Assembly (NCBI GenBank): GCA_030998225.1
Contig: JAPYXD010000755.1
Span: forward strand, 1,240,001 to 1,304,000
Origin: Diplolepis rosae
Taxonomy: Eukaryota; Arthropoda; Insecta; Hymenoptera; Diplolepididae
Direction: 5' to 3'
Length of the DNA stretch: 64,000 bases
Position numbers and translations under genes: made by a program. Numbering within the stretch: position 1 is the first letter of the stretch; each line of letters starts with the position of its first letter. The notes beneath the pieces were generated by a model that saw only the letters and a program-made list of their open reading frames with translations, ran no database searches and was not told the origin of the DNA. Shown in pieces: positions 22,541-35,270 of the stretch.

Positions 22541-24104
22541 AAAATGCAGCAGATCTCTTTTTGTAGAATTCCAAATTTTTTTTCAAGGGTTGTTTTTTTA
22601 TGAAAGGGGTAGTTTTTTGTCATCGGTATTTGTTGATTTGACGAACCCAAAAAAGCCTAAAATTTGGTTGCTTTTATATTTTTGCTCAATATTGTTTTGA
22701 GATAATGGAGGTGCTAGCTTTATGTAAGCCAGCACCTCCACAAGAAATTTAATTTTCTGTAAAAAGTAAAGGAGTCCAAAATGTTTTATCGGTGCCCAAA
22801 AAAAGGCCAAAATTCTAAGAAATAATAGATAGTGGATTTCCGTTATGGAGGTGCCACCTTAACGGATCTGTTTTTATTTTAATTAATTATTTTTAATAGT
22901 TACAATTGTTCATTATTTAAAATGTTTAAATATGATTTTTGGGATTTAGTTTTGATTACATAAACGTAGTTAATTAACAGAAATGAATTGCAATCATTTA
23001 AGGGATTCCAAATTAGTGACTTTATAAATGTCTATTCTTTACATAGTAAACTCTTTTAGGCCTTCTTTTTATTTATATGATTTTATGCTTCAATATGAAT
23101 AATATTGATTTCATACATTATTTTCATAAATATATTATTTTCATACATTATTCCTTTTTTTATCTTATCTCATTTGTCGAAATTCTATACTTTCAAGTAA
23201 CTAACGTTCCAAATTGCACAATTTGGAATTATTTTGATTTTCTCACTCTAAAAATAATTTTTGGTTTTTCAAACATTGTATTAAAAACGTGGATAATGAC
23301 AAAAAATATGCTAGCTTAAAATTTTATGAAAGTAGGCTTGGTTTGATCCACATTTTCATATGCTCTTTGTGCTTAAACTCTATGGCGAAATAAAATAAGG
23401 CTACAAAACACAATATGTATTTTAAGATGATTAAAGTAGAATCATGTTTATTTTTGAAAATCTGCTTTTTGTTTGATATAAACCATGTTATAAGCCTCAA
23501 AACTAGTGATAATACAGGAAGAGTAACAATCTAAACCATTGTTACAATTCAAAAACGACTTGTGATTGTGCTCAAAAAAAAAAAACTTAACTAACTTTTA
23601 GCAGAAGATTACAAATCAATATTTCAAATAGAAAAATATCAAATATCAAATATAAAATTGAAATTCGTCCAATGTGAAATTACTTAAACGTCTTGAGTGA
23701 CGCCACACAAGGCAACTGTCATATTTATGGTTATACTTCAAAGAGTGTACTCCAATGCTTATCGACGCGAAAGGATAATATTTTTAACTAATTTTCAATT
23801 GTACCTATATCTTCAGACTCATGAAATATTTCGTAATAAATTGAAATTTCATTAGTTTCCTGTCATAATTTTATTTCCATTTTCTATAATCTTCTAATGT
23901 TTTTAAATACAAATTAAATCCGACTAGCTGTTTTTTTTTGCATAAGTAAAATTTTTTAATCATTGATATTGTATCTTCAAATTACATTTGAATATACATA
24001 TAAATAAATATATATTATATATTTTTTTCTTTTTTTTTCATGAGGAGGAAAAATGGCGACATCTTTTTATAGACGTTGTACGTGTCCAGGCATACCTGTT
24101 GAAA
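22541..24104. other. Gene-free AT-rich interval
   Basis: A short hairpin, ggaggtgctagc...gccagcacctcc, lies at about 22705-22740 and its first half recurs at 22845. No conserved protein or RNA was recognised; the short ORFs here lack any family signature. Confidence 0.5.
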
Positions 24105-26080
24105 CCAAAAAAAAACCCCTCTCTCGAACCAATACACCGCCCGCGGAACCGCCTTTCGGCTTTAAACTTCACGGGTGGTTGGTTTCAGCTTAAAGTCGCG
24201 TACGACTCTTCCGTCATCCGTTCGCCTGGGACTCCTATCCGCGGACACATGCCCGTTAGGCAGGCCGGTCGACGCTGACAGCCAAGTCCGCCCAAGAAGC
24301 AGGACCGTGGGTGCAGGCCCCGATGCGATTTCTACTGGCCCTCTTGTTGCCGCGCTCTGCGCAGCCCATCGAGCTCCCTCGTATTCATCACCAGGGTAAC
24401 AAATGACTCGATAAGCATCCATATCTGTTCAGACTGGAGCATGAGAGAGACCATCCTGTCAGGAGTGAGTTGTGCGCCCACTGCCTGACCGACAGCCTCC
24501 CTTTCCGCGCCCCACCTGGCACTGACAAAGTTTGTTAAGCAGGTGAGCTCCTTCGGGAGCTGAAAGGTCTCCTTCCTTTCCTCTGACAATAAATCTATTG
24601 GTGGGACGCTCGCCAGGACCAGCGCAGCGCTCCTCGACACAGTTCGGTATGTTGAGACAATTCTCAGCACCACACCTCTCTGTGCTGAGAACAGCTTCTT
24701 CTGGATAGCATGGTTGTTAAGGGCACTTGTCCACTCGCCACCAGCCTTCTCTTGGCTTTCTTGGGGCCACCAAAGTTAGGCATGAGCCGAGTCAGAGCGG
24801 CTCCACATTGGATGGCTTTGGCAGTCGCGATATGCAGGTGTTCGCCGAAGCTAAGCCTTCGATCCAACTGCACAGCCAGGTACTTAATGCTCTTTTTCCA
24901 CTCAATTTCATGTTCCCCGAGAACGATCTTCGGGGATTTAAAGGATGTACGTCCGTGACCAGCAAATTTTCAGTCTTTTCAGGGGCCATTTTCAGGCATC
25001 TGCTATCCAACCAACGTTTTGCCCGCCAAAGACTTTTATTGATCCTCAGCTCCGGGATTCTGACGTCGTCAGCGGCGCACACGACCAGTGCGTCAGTCGC
25101 GAAGCCGATGATGCTCGTTCCAGCAGGTAGGTCCATGCGCAGGAAATCGTCGTACATGACGTTCCAAACGAGTGGGCCCACTCGTGACCCTTAAAGTGCG
25201 CCACGTGTCATCTCTTCTTTGAGAGACCACATTTCGCCCTCGTATATCACCCACCAGTCGCTCAGATAGTCATCTATCATTCGCAGCTGGTAGTCTGGAA
25301 CCTTTTTCCGCACCATCGCCTCAATGCAGACGTTCCACCTCGCGGTATTGAACGCAATGCGTATATCAATGCTGATCAACGCGCAGAATCCCTTACGCTT
25401 ACCAGTTCCTCTTCTTACTTTAGTGGCGATGTCCACCACTGCCTGGATGGCGTCCACTGTGGACCTGCCTTTCCGAAAGCCGAACTGGTTTTCCGAGAGA
25501 CCGTTCTCGCCGACCATTTCCTCTAGAAGCTTCCCCATTGTATCCAATAGACAAATAGGTCTATACGATGAGGCATCTTCTAGAGGTTGGTTGCTGTCTA
25601 CGAAGAACCTCCCCTCCCGAAGACAGGAGTTGGAGGCTTCCAGGAGGATCAGCGGGTATGTTCCGATCACCTCTTTGAGGATCTCGTTTGGCACCCCGTC
25701 GATACCCGGCGCTGTATTTGCCTTAAGCCTCCCACCCGCTCTCTTTAGTTCCTCGAGAATGAAGAGTTTTTCGCGCTGGACCACGCAGGAACTTCGGTAC
25801 TGTCTTTGGAACGGCTCTACGTGTGGAAACAAGCTCCGTACAATGTACTTGACTCGATCGGCATTATCCAGGCCTGGGGTGTTTCTTCTAGTCACCAATC
25901 TCTTAGTGACTATTTAGAAGGCGATACCCAGTGTGTCCTTCTCGACTTCCCCGATCAAGTCTTTCCAGCACTGAAGTCGGCTTTGCTTTATGCCTGCCTC
26001 AAAGCTGATTTTGCTCTTTTCCATGCCTCGCGCATTGTTCGAAGGGCTACGGCGCATCCACCGATTCATTTCAGTCTTGT
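24105..26080 (-). pseudogene. R1-clade non-LTR retrotransposon ORF2 remnant (RT and C-terminal region)
   Basis: On the minus strand the frame enters at about 26060, upstream of the RT, with C-W-K-D-L-I-G-E-V-E. RT motifs follow: T-A-P-G-I-D-G-V-P-N-E, S-S-Y-R-P-I-C-L-L-D-T, E-N-Q-F-G-F-R-K-G-R-S-T and S-I-D-I-R-I-A-F-N-T-A. The catalytic F-A-D-D box is altered to F-A-T-D. TAA stops lie in the main frame at 25914-25916 and 25191-25193, and a frameshift near 24900 moves the thumb and C-terminal region to other frames (to about 24160). The apurinic endonuclease domain is missing, so the copy is 5' truncated where it meets the Tc1 remnant. Confidence 0.88.
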
Positions 26081-27052
26081 TCGAAGTATTTTTGTGCACC
26101 CATGCACGCGGACCGAAGTGCTTAAAAAGTCTAAGCACTTCGTGCAAATGTGGGTAGAGCGGTATAGGGACACAAAAACCGTCGATGACCTGCCAGGGAA
26201 AGGAGAGACGCGAGCAACGTCCAGTAAGGAGGATAAGATGATCGTTGCACTGTTCAAGCGCAACCCAACTCTCCGGCTGCGTGAAGCCAAAGCTAAGCTA
26301 GCGGAGAAGGGACTACACGTTAGTATAAACACCATAAGACGCAGATTAGCTGAGGCGAAACCCCTGCTTTCAGAGGTTCACATGGAAAAACGCTTGGCTT
26401 GGGCTACGGAAAATGTTGATCACAATTGGTCCAATGTACTTTTTTCGGACGAAGCGTCCTTTTAGGCATGAGTTCCCATAAAACGTGCCTGGTCACCCGC
26501 TGGTGAGCGTTTCCTCTAGCGAACTGTTAAACATCCCATAAAGATCCATGTTTGGGGATGCTTCTCACAGCGCGGTTTTGGCTGTTTAGAGCTTTTTACT
26601 GAGAACCTCAACGCTCAAAAAATGCTTCAAATCTACGAACATGGCCTTCTGAGATCTGCAGAGAAGATGTTTGGAGCCAACAATAAGGATTGGATCCTTG
26701 AAGAGGACAAAGACCCCAAACATCGCAGTTACCTCTGCACGTCCTGGAAAGCAGAAAAGGGCATCACGAACTTGAACTGGCCTTCACGATTTCCTGATGC
26801 GAATCCAATGGAAAATGTGTGGAGTGTCGTGAAGAGCAAACTTGCAGGAAGGCGTGCATTTACCCTGAAGCAGATCTCTCGACGAATTAAGGAGAAGGTG
26901 CCAGGGCATTATTCAGAACAACGGCGATTGGACGGTTTATTAGGTGAGTATGCCCTAGTGCTTTATGCGCACTGTTGTGCCAAAAAAGAAAAATGAGGTT
27001 TTCTTCAAAACTTTCCGAGTAAACGCATACCTTTTCTTGTGGAACAGACTGT
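26081..27052 (+). pseudogene. Tc1-type transposase remnant, 5' truncated, right inverted end kept
   Basis: The frame holds a helix-turn-helix (K-K-S-K-H-F-V-Q-M-W-V-E-R-Y), a first D in L-F-S-D-E-A-S-F, a second D in E-E-D-K-D-P-K-H and an E in N-P-M-E-N-V-W, 34 residues after the second D (DD34E). TAG at 26463, TGA at 26469 and TAG at about 26517 interrupt the same frame, which ends normally at 26996. The right terminus gaacagactgTA (about 27042-27053) matches the ends of the Tc1 at 60346-62643, so both belong to one family. The left inverted end is absent. Confidence 0.85.
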
Positions 27053-27235
27053 AAACTCCTGGGTTTAATTTGTTTATAAATCCATTAACATTCTTGCAAT
27101 AGACTAAAGATAGTTCTTGATCAAAATTTAAGTATTTCCGAAAATACCAAAAATTAGGTCGATTCGTGGATAGCCTCAAAATGTGAAACATTCTTCCGAC
27201 GTGATATTTATATGCTGCCAAAAATATAGGAAAAA

Positions 27236-27343
27236 GTAGTGGCAAGCGATGGGCAATACTTCGAAAAAAACATAAGGTTCTGTTCTTTCACAATAAATGC
27301 CCAATTTTTAATAAAAAACGCCGGAAACTTATTTGTATACCTG
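27236..27343 (+). mobile_element. 3' end of a second, different mariner
   Basis: The frame encodes V-A-S-D-G-Q-Y-F-E, the usual mariner C-terminus, followed about 70 bp later by a terminal-repeat-like gccggaaacttatttgtatacctg. It is similar to, but distinct from, the end of the mariner at 20777-21688. The rest of the element is missing. Confidence 0.7.
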
Positions 27344-28914
27344 ATATATTCGTCACAAAGTCCATTTGATATTAAAAACAGGCCTCACCAGATAGGGAAA
27401 TTCCAGGAATTTTCGTCGAAAATCCTTATTTTCCAGATGTGGCAGTTCCACCACTACGACTCTTTTCTCGTCTTTGAAGAGTTGGAGTGGTGGTTCATTT
27501 CGCGCGCTGTCTGTCGACTATCGTGAAGTATATTGAGGAGGCCAGTACCGAAATGTGAAATCATTACTAGGATGATTTTAGTGTAACTGAAATTAGAAAT
27601 TCTTCAAATTTTATTATAATTAGACTTAATATGAAGAATAATTTGTACAAATCCCCTAACTACAAAAATATTATATAAAATACTTATTTATCATTGAAAA
27701 ATGTATATTTATTAGTAATTTATAAATCGTTTGTAAATGAATCATATATTGCAAGTATGTTAATGGAAAAAAAAATCTTGAAGGCTTGGAAGACACGTAT
27801 TTATACATTATACCCGTATATAATATATTTTAATATCTCATACTATGTATAAAATATTTTTACCTTTAAAATATGCCAGCAGTTTTTATTTACCATATTT
27901 TAAGTTTTTAAGACGATTAAAATATTTAATTATAATAATAATGAAACAAATTTCTAATCTCAAAAGCATCTTATAAGCACCCTGGTAGTGATACCCCACT
28001 TCGATACTGCATTACTGAATCTACGTCACGAAAATCAGAAGGGAGCACGTGACATTAACCACCACCCAAACTTTTCCGTGCTGAGTGAGGTGTCGTAATG
28101 GGAGAAATGCCACATCTAGACTAGACTTATGGATTCTGTCGGATCGAATGTCGCAAATTCGATTCGATTCGCCTTATTTTTTGGATCGGATTTTTTCGAT
28201 TCGAACAGCCATCCGTCGAATATACTGAAACATTTCGACCTTTACGATCTTTAATTTATCAATTTTTAAACATTTATCAAGTTATTTTTGCCCGATTTGG
28301 TCAAAAGTTTCGCGTTTAGATTCTGATTTTAAATTTCGAATCTGCAATTTCTAATTATATCAATTTCCTGAATTTTGGAAAGGCAACTTTGCCCTATTTT
28401 AGGCCAAAATTGTCCGTTTATAATCTACGTGTGGGTCACACGAAGGGTGAAAATTTCGCAAAGTAGGATTCTTGATTTTAAGAGCTAGAACACCGAAGAA
28501 ACTCACTATTTTTAATTTTGGAGAGAGCGAACGTCAATTCCACGATTCCTCGTTTACGCAAGGCGTGATTTGAAGGATTGAATCTAAAATACGAGAACAA
28601 GAACTACATTAATATTTTGGAGTAGATTCGCGCAGTTGCGCCACAAAAATGACGATAAGACGTTCTATTTTGGGGGTTGGTCCCTACTCCTGAAAATAAT
28701 GTTGTTTGACCTTTTGGATCATGGAATAGCTTGCTCTGCCAGATAAATTACCCGGAGAATACCTCAGTTATTGGATTTCGCGCCCTACCGTTTATTTAAA
28801 AATTTAGTTAAGTTAAGAAAGCATCAGTAAAGTCGGTTCCAAATTTTGGAAATTATGAGCATAAGCTCCCGACGAGGTCATCATTTGCCTTTTCCCTCCC
28901 ACAAGAATAAACCA
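27344..28914. other. Gene-free AT-rich interval
   Basis: No protein family is recognisable. The atcggatcgaa-type strings near 28140-28210 resemble ones near 32680-32700, pointing to a further dispersed repeat. Confidence 0.4.
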
Positions 28915-29120
28915 CAACTATACTGGACCTTGGTTGACCCAATTGGAATTTATTTAGGGAAGTGTAGGGAAGCACCGTGGCAGCGAAGTGCCCTCAGGGC
29001 TCCGACACTGCTCGGCAGAAAAGAAAAATTGTAAGGATGGGAGCTTTCTCCGAGTCTCACTTTTTGTGAGTGCACGGATACTTGCCTCCCGGGTTGACCA
29101 TAATCCAGTAGTGTCTGCTC
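28915..29120. repeat. Inverted repeat with GC-richer core
   Basis: actatactggaccttggttg at about 28917 recurs inverted as gttgaccataatccagtagt at about 29094. The enclosed ~150 bp is noticeably richer in G and C than its surroundings and contains small stems (gcaccgtggcagcgaagtgc; ctcactttttgtgag). It could be a small foldback element or a structured RNA; no known snRNA or SRP signature matches. Confidence 0.45.
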
Positions 29121-30980
29121 GAACTTATTGCTCGCTATTTTTAATTCATAAAAGAAGACCCACGTGAATTTGAGAAAAATCCAATCTACGATAACTTTTT
29201 TATTTAAAAAAAAAGGTGATCCAAAAAATCCCTAACGAATAAGGGTGGACCAGGAACCATGGACGATCTGGTTCTCAAAGTTGTTCACCTGATCATGAGA
29301 TGCAAGTGAACATACTCGAGCCCGAGATCTTGAGACAATTTTTGAAACGCCCCGGTGTCGAGACGTGCTCTCACCTTTCTGGGCAGCGCGCCTGTAATAA
29401 TATTTGTGGATCAGCAACCGTGCACGTTACCTCGGTTTTCCACCTCTCGATTAATTTCCCCCCTTAATTAATATGCGCGCGCCTCAATTAGCGACCGCGA
29501 TCGAGTCCAATTAAATCAATAAATTAAGAGTTTTATGCACCATGTTTTCCCCCTTTTTTCGACCGTTTTCGGGTTGAAAATCAGTATCAGGAAAAAACTG
29601 ATATTCTCGCAATTATGACGATGTTTTTTAGATTTCAAAAAGTTGCATATTTCGTCCCGTGGAAGTGTTTAAAAATTGATGTGCACTCAAAAGCGAAAAC
29701 GCACCGCGCGACGATGACGAGAAAGCCTTTCCCCCATTTCACCTCCCGCTGGCGCGTGCTACTTGCGTGGGCGCGGGTTCCTATTGGACAGCGGTGAGGG
29801 CAGGCTTGAACTTCGTGTAACGCTTTTTATAATAAAAAGGAGATTTCCAATAAATCAACTTCTATTTATTATTGTTAAGTGACCCATTTTCATAAATACA
29901 GTTATTCGTAATGTTGAATACTAATGGATTTTACGGCACAATGATAATTATCTTTACTTATAATATCAAAAATCTATAATACTTGCAATGTGGCAATGAT
30001 TATAATTATTTATTTAAAATGAAATAACAATTATATTTGCTTATTCACAATATAATAATAACTGTATTCACTTATAACCATACAGCTTGGTTCTATTTAT
30101 TTATATATTACATTTGTTCATTTGGTTATTTTATTTAATCATTAATTAAAACTCCCATGCATGTAAATGAACAAATGATCCTGCTATAAATAATAAAAAA
30201 GAATATAATATAAAAAAAAGTAACAGTGTGGGACGCCCGCCTATCCAGCGGACCATGCCACACGCTGCTTGATCTGAGTGAGTGGTCGGGTGGCAGCAAC
30301 CACAGGTTAGTGTGGCGCTCGCTCAGAGTACGAACGAAAATGTCCGTGAAAAGTAGGCTGCTTCATTCTCGCCACATTCACTTCCGGTTTGGAAGTAAAT
30401 CGTCTATTACTGGGCGAATACTCAATGAGACATCGCAATTCCTTCGTGCGAGTCTCGTGGGAACCTACTTGTTCTAAAAGTAACCCTAATTTCGTGGATT
30501 CTTCCCTCGTTTCGTCGCAAATGGCGGATACTTGACGCTGGGCCGTCTCAATACATACATTGTATAGTTGTATTTTAATTTTATATCGCCATGGTCGAAA
30601 GAATTTATTATTTTTAATCTTATGCACAATTTAGATTATTTTCTTTCAGCTAAAGTCGGATTTTTCTTTAATGATACTTTTCTTAAATTCTACTTTCTTT
30701 GAGACTGATTATTTGAGAAAGTGTGTGCAACATAGTTTGGAATTTTTATGCTGGTCTATTAATAATAGAAGTACATAGGTATAAATAAATACGAGTAATG
30801 TCATAGAGAAATTCTTAACTTTATTATTATTTTTAAAGTGACATGTTTGATAACATGTCTGCTATTATATTGACCCAAAATTCATAGAATTTTTTTCATT
30901 TCTCATTATTTTGGCATAAGGTCAGATTCTTTTTATTTTCTTCGATTGAAATTTTCACTATTCGATATGAAAATACTCAA
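29121..30980. other. No recognisable gene; GC-richer block at 30225-30560
   Basis: The short block starting gtgtgggacgcccgcc is compositionally unlike its surroundings and may be a LINE or untranslated-region scrap, but no conserved motif could be read on either strand. Confidence 0.35.
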
Positions 30981-30984
30981 AAAG

Positions 30985-31060
30985 AAAGCAAGGCAAACGT
31001 TTCGGCCATATATGGGGGCCCTCTTCAGTGCCATAAATTCAAGGATTAAATCAAAAATTT
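30985..31060 (-). ncRNA. Penelope-type hammerhead-like motif (degenerate)
   Basis: On the minus strand, ctgaagagggcccccatata leads to ggccgaaacgtttgcc: a CTGAAGA box, a GGGCC/GGCC stem and GAAAC (30999-31028). This arrangement is typical of the repeat ends of Penelope-like elements, which are known to carry hammerhead ribozymes. The core has A where the ribozyme needs U (CTGAAGA for CTGATGA), so self-cleavage is not expected. Confidence 0.5.
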
Positions 31061-31309
31061 CTGTAAAACGTAGATAATTAAAATAAGAATTATCATAAAA
31101 TTGAAAAACTTATCTCATAGCTTGCAATTCAAAATGAACTAGTCCAGTATGCAGCATCACGAATTGAAAAGATATTTAGAGTTCACTGTGAATAAAAACC
31201 CGGATAACCAATAAGCCGGAAAACAAAAAAATTTTCACACGAACCGACCGCAATTTGGAAAATTTTTTTTTATTAAAGAACGATGCCGAATTGGTAATCA
31301 ATGGCAGAA

Positions 31310-31670
31310 CGCGAACAAGGTTTACATTTTTAAAAACTTTGCGTGAAGACTTTGTTACCGGAGTCTCTTACAGAATGATCTGAACTGTTTTCAAAACCGA
31401 CTCGAGACATGTGGCTTTGCTGACCGAAAATTTTATTATATAAGCAATCCTGAGAGGTTCTTTTCCTCCTTGAAGAAGACTATTGTCCTATACCTAGTTA
31501 AGAAATTCGAGACGTTTATGTTGATTTTCAGGGAGTGGACGAAGGTGTGTATTTTTCAAGAAACGACTTTTTATATCAGCTTCACGGACAATCCATTTAA
31601 TATTGAATTTGCAAGCAAGGCATTACAGAAACATAAATTATTATAATATCTATACATGTAGTTTTACTCA
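31310..31670 (+). repeat. Dispersed repeat shared with 19180-19570
   Basis: This is the second diverged copy in the same orientation. It directly follows the Penelope-like motif region. There is no intact frame. Confidence 0.6.
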
Positions 31671-33480
31671 ATATTATTTGAGTATGTTAAGAAATAAATA
31701 AAAAAATAGAAGGTTGTTTATTACTGCATTCAGATTTATTCTGAAATGTTTGGAAAAATAATACATTTATCTTTAAAAAATAACAAAAATGCAATTTTAG
31801 TATTTGTGATATTCAGTATCACATTTTAAAAAGTATTATTAAATTTAATTTGTTCTGAAAATGGTCAGAACTATGATATATTCAACCTTTATACTAAATG
31901 TGCCATTTAAAAATTTTAAAGTGCTTTAAGAACTTATAATTTTCGTACAAATAGATATACATTCTTTTGGACTATCTTAAGATATCGAGATAAGATATCA
32001 AGTTGAAATTTTAGGCTCTTGAATAAGTGTCACGAAGGGAATTTTTTTTGCTTCTAAATTTTTACAATTCCAAAAACAATTTAGATAAAAATTATTTTTT
32101 TAATTATAAACATTCCTTAATGCCTTTCATTTAAGTTCTCAAAACTTCAAATCGATATCTTATTTCGTGTGGCCGGAAGTTGGTTTAAAAAGTAAGGTAG
32201 TAATCGGGTAAGTGTGTCATGGCCTTGAAATTAAACTAATAAAAAAGTATTTAATCGGGTGCATAATATTTTCTCGTAGATTCTAATAGAGTTCATTCAA
32301 ATGTACAAAATTTAATTTCTATAATTTCGTGTACAATTTCATTGTGCTTAAAAAATTATTAATAAAATTATGTTCAGTAGGGTTTTCTCTTTTAGCGTAC
32401 AGTTTTATTGTGTAAAGTTTATTCAAATTTCCAAAATTAAAATTATTATGTCTTGTTTCAGTTGTAGAGTTTTATGGTATAGGATAAATTTTAGTGAGTT
32501 GGTTAAAAATATTAAAATTGTTAAATATATATAACTGTGTATAGTCGCTGTGTCTCCTGTGTCCCTTGTTTCGAGTTTTCAGGCGTATAGAATTTGATTT
32601 TGTAGTTATTTCATTAAATACAAATCACGTTGCCTGATTCTTCAAACAATTTTAATACACATTCGACGTAGGCCAATATCGGATCGAAAATCGAATCGAG
32701 TCTTTTTGCACACCTCTAATCTAGTGAACGAACCACACTCTCCTCTCTGGTGAGGCCTGTTAAAAATATCACATTCAAGTGTTTTTCATTTGCAATAAAA
32801 AATAATATTTTATGATGCATAATATTATTTGTTTGTAATATACTATATAGATATATATATATATATAAGGTATATAATAATAATTTTTATTTGCATAGTC
32901 GCATTATCTTGTAAAAAAACAATATAAAAAACACAAATAGATGTATTCTTCATTACTATATATATTTAAGTGTTTGAATATCCGGGACTAATACAAAATA
33001 ACAAAACCACAAATTAACGAAAAAAAAATTGCTGAAAATATAAATTAACGAATTATAAAATACATGAAATGATGAATCCCCATAAATACTTCAATTCGTG
33101 AAATTTAAATTCCCAAAAGTAATTAATAATTTGTAAGCAGTTAAATTTTTGGTCTTATTTATAATTTCATGAATAGCTAATAAATTAATAATTCATTAAA
33201 TATGTTCAGCAGTTTCAAATTTTGGGAATGGGAATATTTGTGAGAATTTAATAATTTGTTTATTTTATGTTTCGTCGATTTTATTTATTTATTTGTATTT
33301 TCGAAGTAAAAAAAATTTTTATTCACTATCTGACTACACTATGTAGAAGTAAATATTTTAAAGGGTTCTTCATATTTAATTTGTAATTTTTATGCATTTT
33401 TCGTATAGTAGTGCATGGTTTTGTAGGACGAAGTTACTACTAGCGCCATCGCACGCCCGTTTTCAACTTTTGTGACCCAT
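31671..33480. other. Gene-free AT-rich interval
   Basis: Homopolymer tracts and a (TA)n run at about 32850-32868 are the only features seen. Confidence 0.4.
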
Positions 33481-33790
33481 TTTTAATATTGAGCAGTATT
33501 TAGTGGAAAAGTCTCCAAATGGAGAAAATAATTTTTCGGTCTTACGATCATTTCGGTCATTTAATGTTTATTGACGCTTCGTGATAATGTGGTTTGTAAA
33601 ACTAACAACGCCATTAAAGTTTAAAAAGACTTCTCATCATATGATGAATATAAGCTCTTCACAATATGATGATCTGTGATAAAAATTAGATATAAAAACT
33701 ACGTCCGTTTATTTCATTTTGACTATTTGAATAAACAAAAACTGGAACGTATGATCGAAATATTATTTTCTCGATTTGGAGGTTTTTCTA
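33480..33790. repeat. Foldback repeat, arms ~60 bp
   Basis: gtctccaaatggagaaaata (from about 33509) and the following cggtcttacgatcatttcgg match, inverted, 33730-33787 (tattattttctcgatttgga). The loop contains the short palindrome catcatatgatg. Confidence 0.6.
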
Positions 33791-35270
33791 CTAAACAAGA
33801 AAAATGTTCGATGAGAAAATTGCTACTTTTTTGAGGTTTATTCATCTCAAAATTAGAGATTTCAAAAATTGAGCAGTATAACGGATGCACCCCCTTGCCT
33901 TCAATTGATACGTACGTTATCAATTAGGTGACACATGATAGAAAAAAATCACCCTAGCTGGTTCTAAAATCATTATCATTTTTTTAATTTAGTCTAAATT
34001 TCACAACTTTCCCATATTATTTGAAAAATGGAATGTCATTTGTTTTTTCTATTAGTTAATTTATAATTGAAAAATTCGTATCCTTTCAGTTTTAACTCCT
34101 AACATTTTTAAAATCACTTTAGCAATACATTTTCATGCTCAGGCATTTCGCACGTTTTGTTTTTAATTCAGTAGTATTGTTACTTCAGTATCGTAATATT
34201 TCTCTTATTAAAGAATATTGTAGATCAATCTTGGCCCAATCGATTTCAGTCAATTGAGTTACTGATCCAAGTTAATCTTAATGGATATTTCAAGTCGACT
34301 CCCTCTTTGGAGTTGTAAGAATATTAAGATTTCTTTGCAGCACTCAAAATTAATTTGGCTACTATCGACTAAACTAACGACTAAACTATCAACGAACTCG
34401 CGGGTAAAAATCTGGTAGAACTGGACTGTTTTCTCGTATATGTTATATCATGGTGTTGAATTCACTGAACTAAGCTGGATTGTCTTCTGTTAAACCTTTT
34501 GTTTTTTATAGGATTTTGAAAGGTCAACTATGACGAGCTATATGCTCTAACAAGGCACGTGGTCTAACAAGGTTAAAAAGTACATGTAATGAGTGATGTT
34601 GATATGTGTGATAAGTGCATGTAGTAGTGCGTTGATATACACACGGTAATGTTATTTTGATCCCTTTATTGGTTTTTTGATCTACTTGTAACTTCGAGTT
34701 GATAGAGTCGTGGGACGTGACAGTATGTATTATTAATATATCAGAAAATTTACATCCAGAATTATGATCAACAAGAAATTGAGGTTGAAAAGTGGAAAAT
34801 AAGTGGTTTGGAGAGTTTTAAATTGATTTCAATATAAGAACAAATTTTTATTCCAGACTAAATTAAATCAAACAACTCATTCAAATGAATTATTTCTACG
34901 TGTTAACGTCCAAAATAATCAAATGAAAATATTGGAAAAGCTAAGGTATTGACTAATTTTTCCTTAAAACAAATTTCTGAAAAATTTGTAGAAAATTCAT
35001 GCATGATAAAATGGCTAATCCTCATTGTATTATTTGAATGATATGGATATTGAGACGGCTTAGTATCAAGTCTTAGCCTTTTTAGTTCGCGAAATAACTT
35101 TATTAATTTCAATTAATAAGTTTAAGCAAGCGCTAGCATAAAATTGCGCAACCAGCGAGGGCATTTAAACTCTGGACTTACGTGTGCGTAGGATATTGAA
35201 ACGGAGCTCGTCTCTTGCTTAGATGCATTGTAGCATCACCTTGGCAATAGATTTAGAGAATCCGTTTGGT
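33791..35270. other. Gene-free interval
   Basis: Nothing recognisable was found on either strand apart from short AT-rich tracts. Confidence 0.4.

Noticed and set aside
23077..23319. 80-codon ORF
   Set aside because: Composition is F/I/Y-rich, as expected of AT-rich non-coding DNA; no motif.
24160..25917. Plus-strand ORFs up to 197 codons in the 24-26 kb region
   Set aside because: They are antisense to the R1-like RT frame; long antisense ORFs are expected in this GC-richer block.
25806..26080. N-terminal part of the 219-codon plus-strand ORF
   Set aside because: Only the part after about 26081 is Tc1; the earlier codons are antisense R1 sequence read through by chance.
28846..29034. 62-codon ORF
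   Set aside because: It crosses the boundary of the inverted repeat at 28915 and has no family features.
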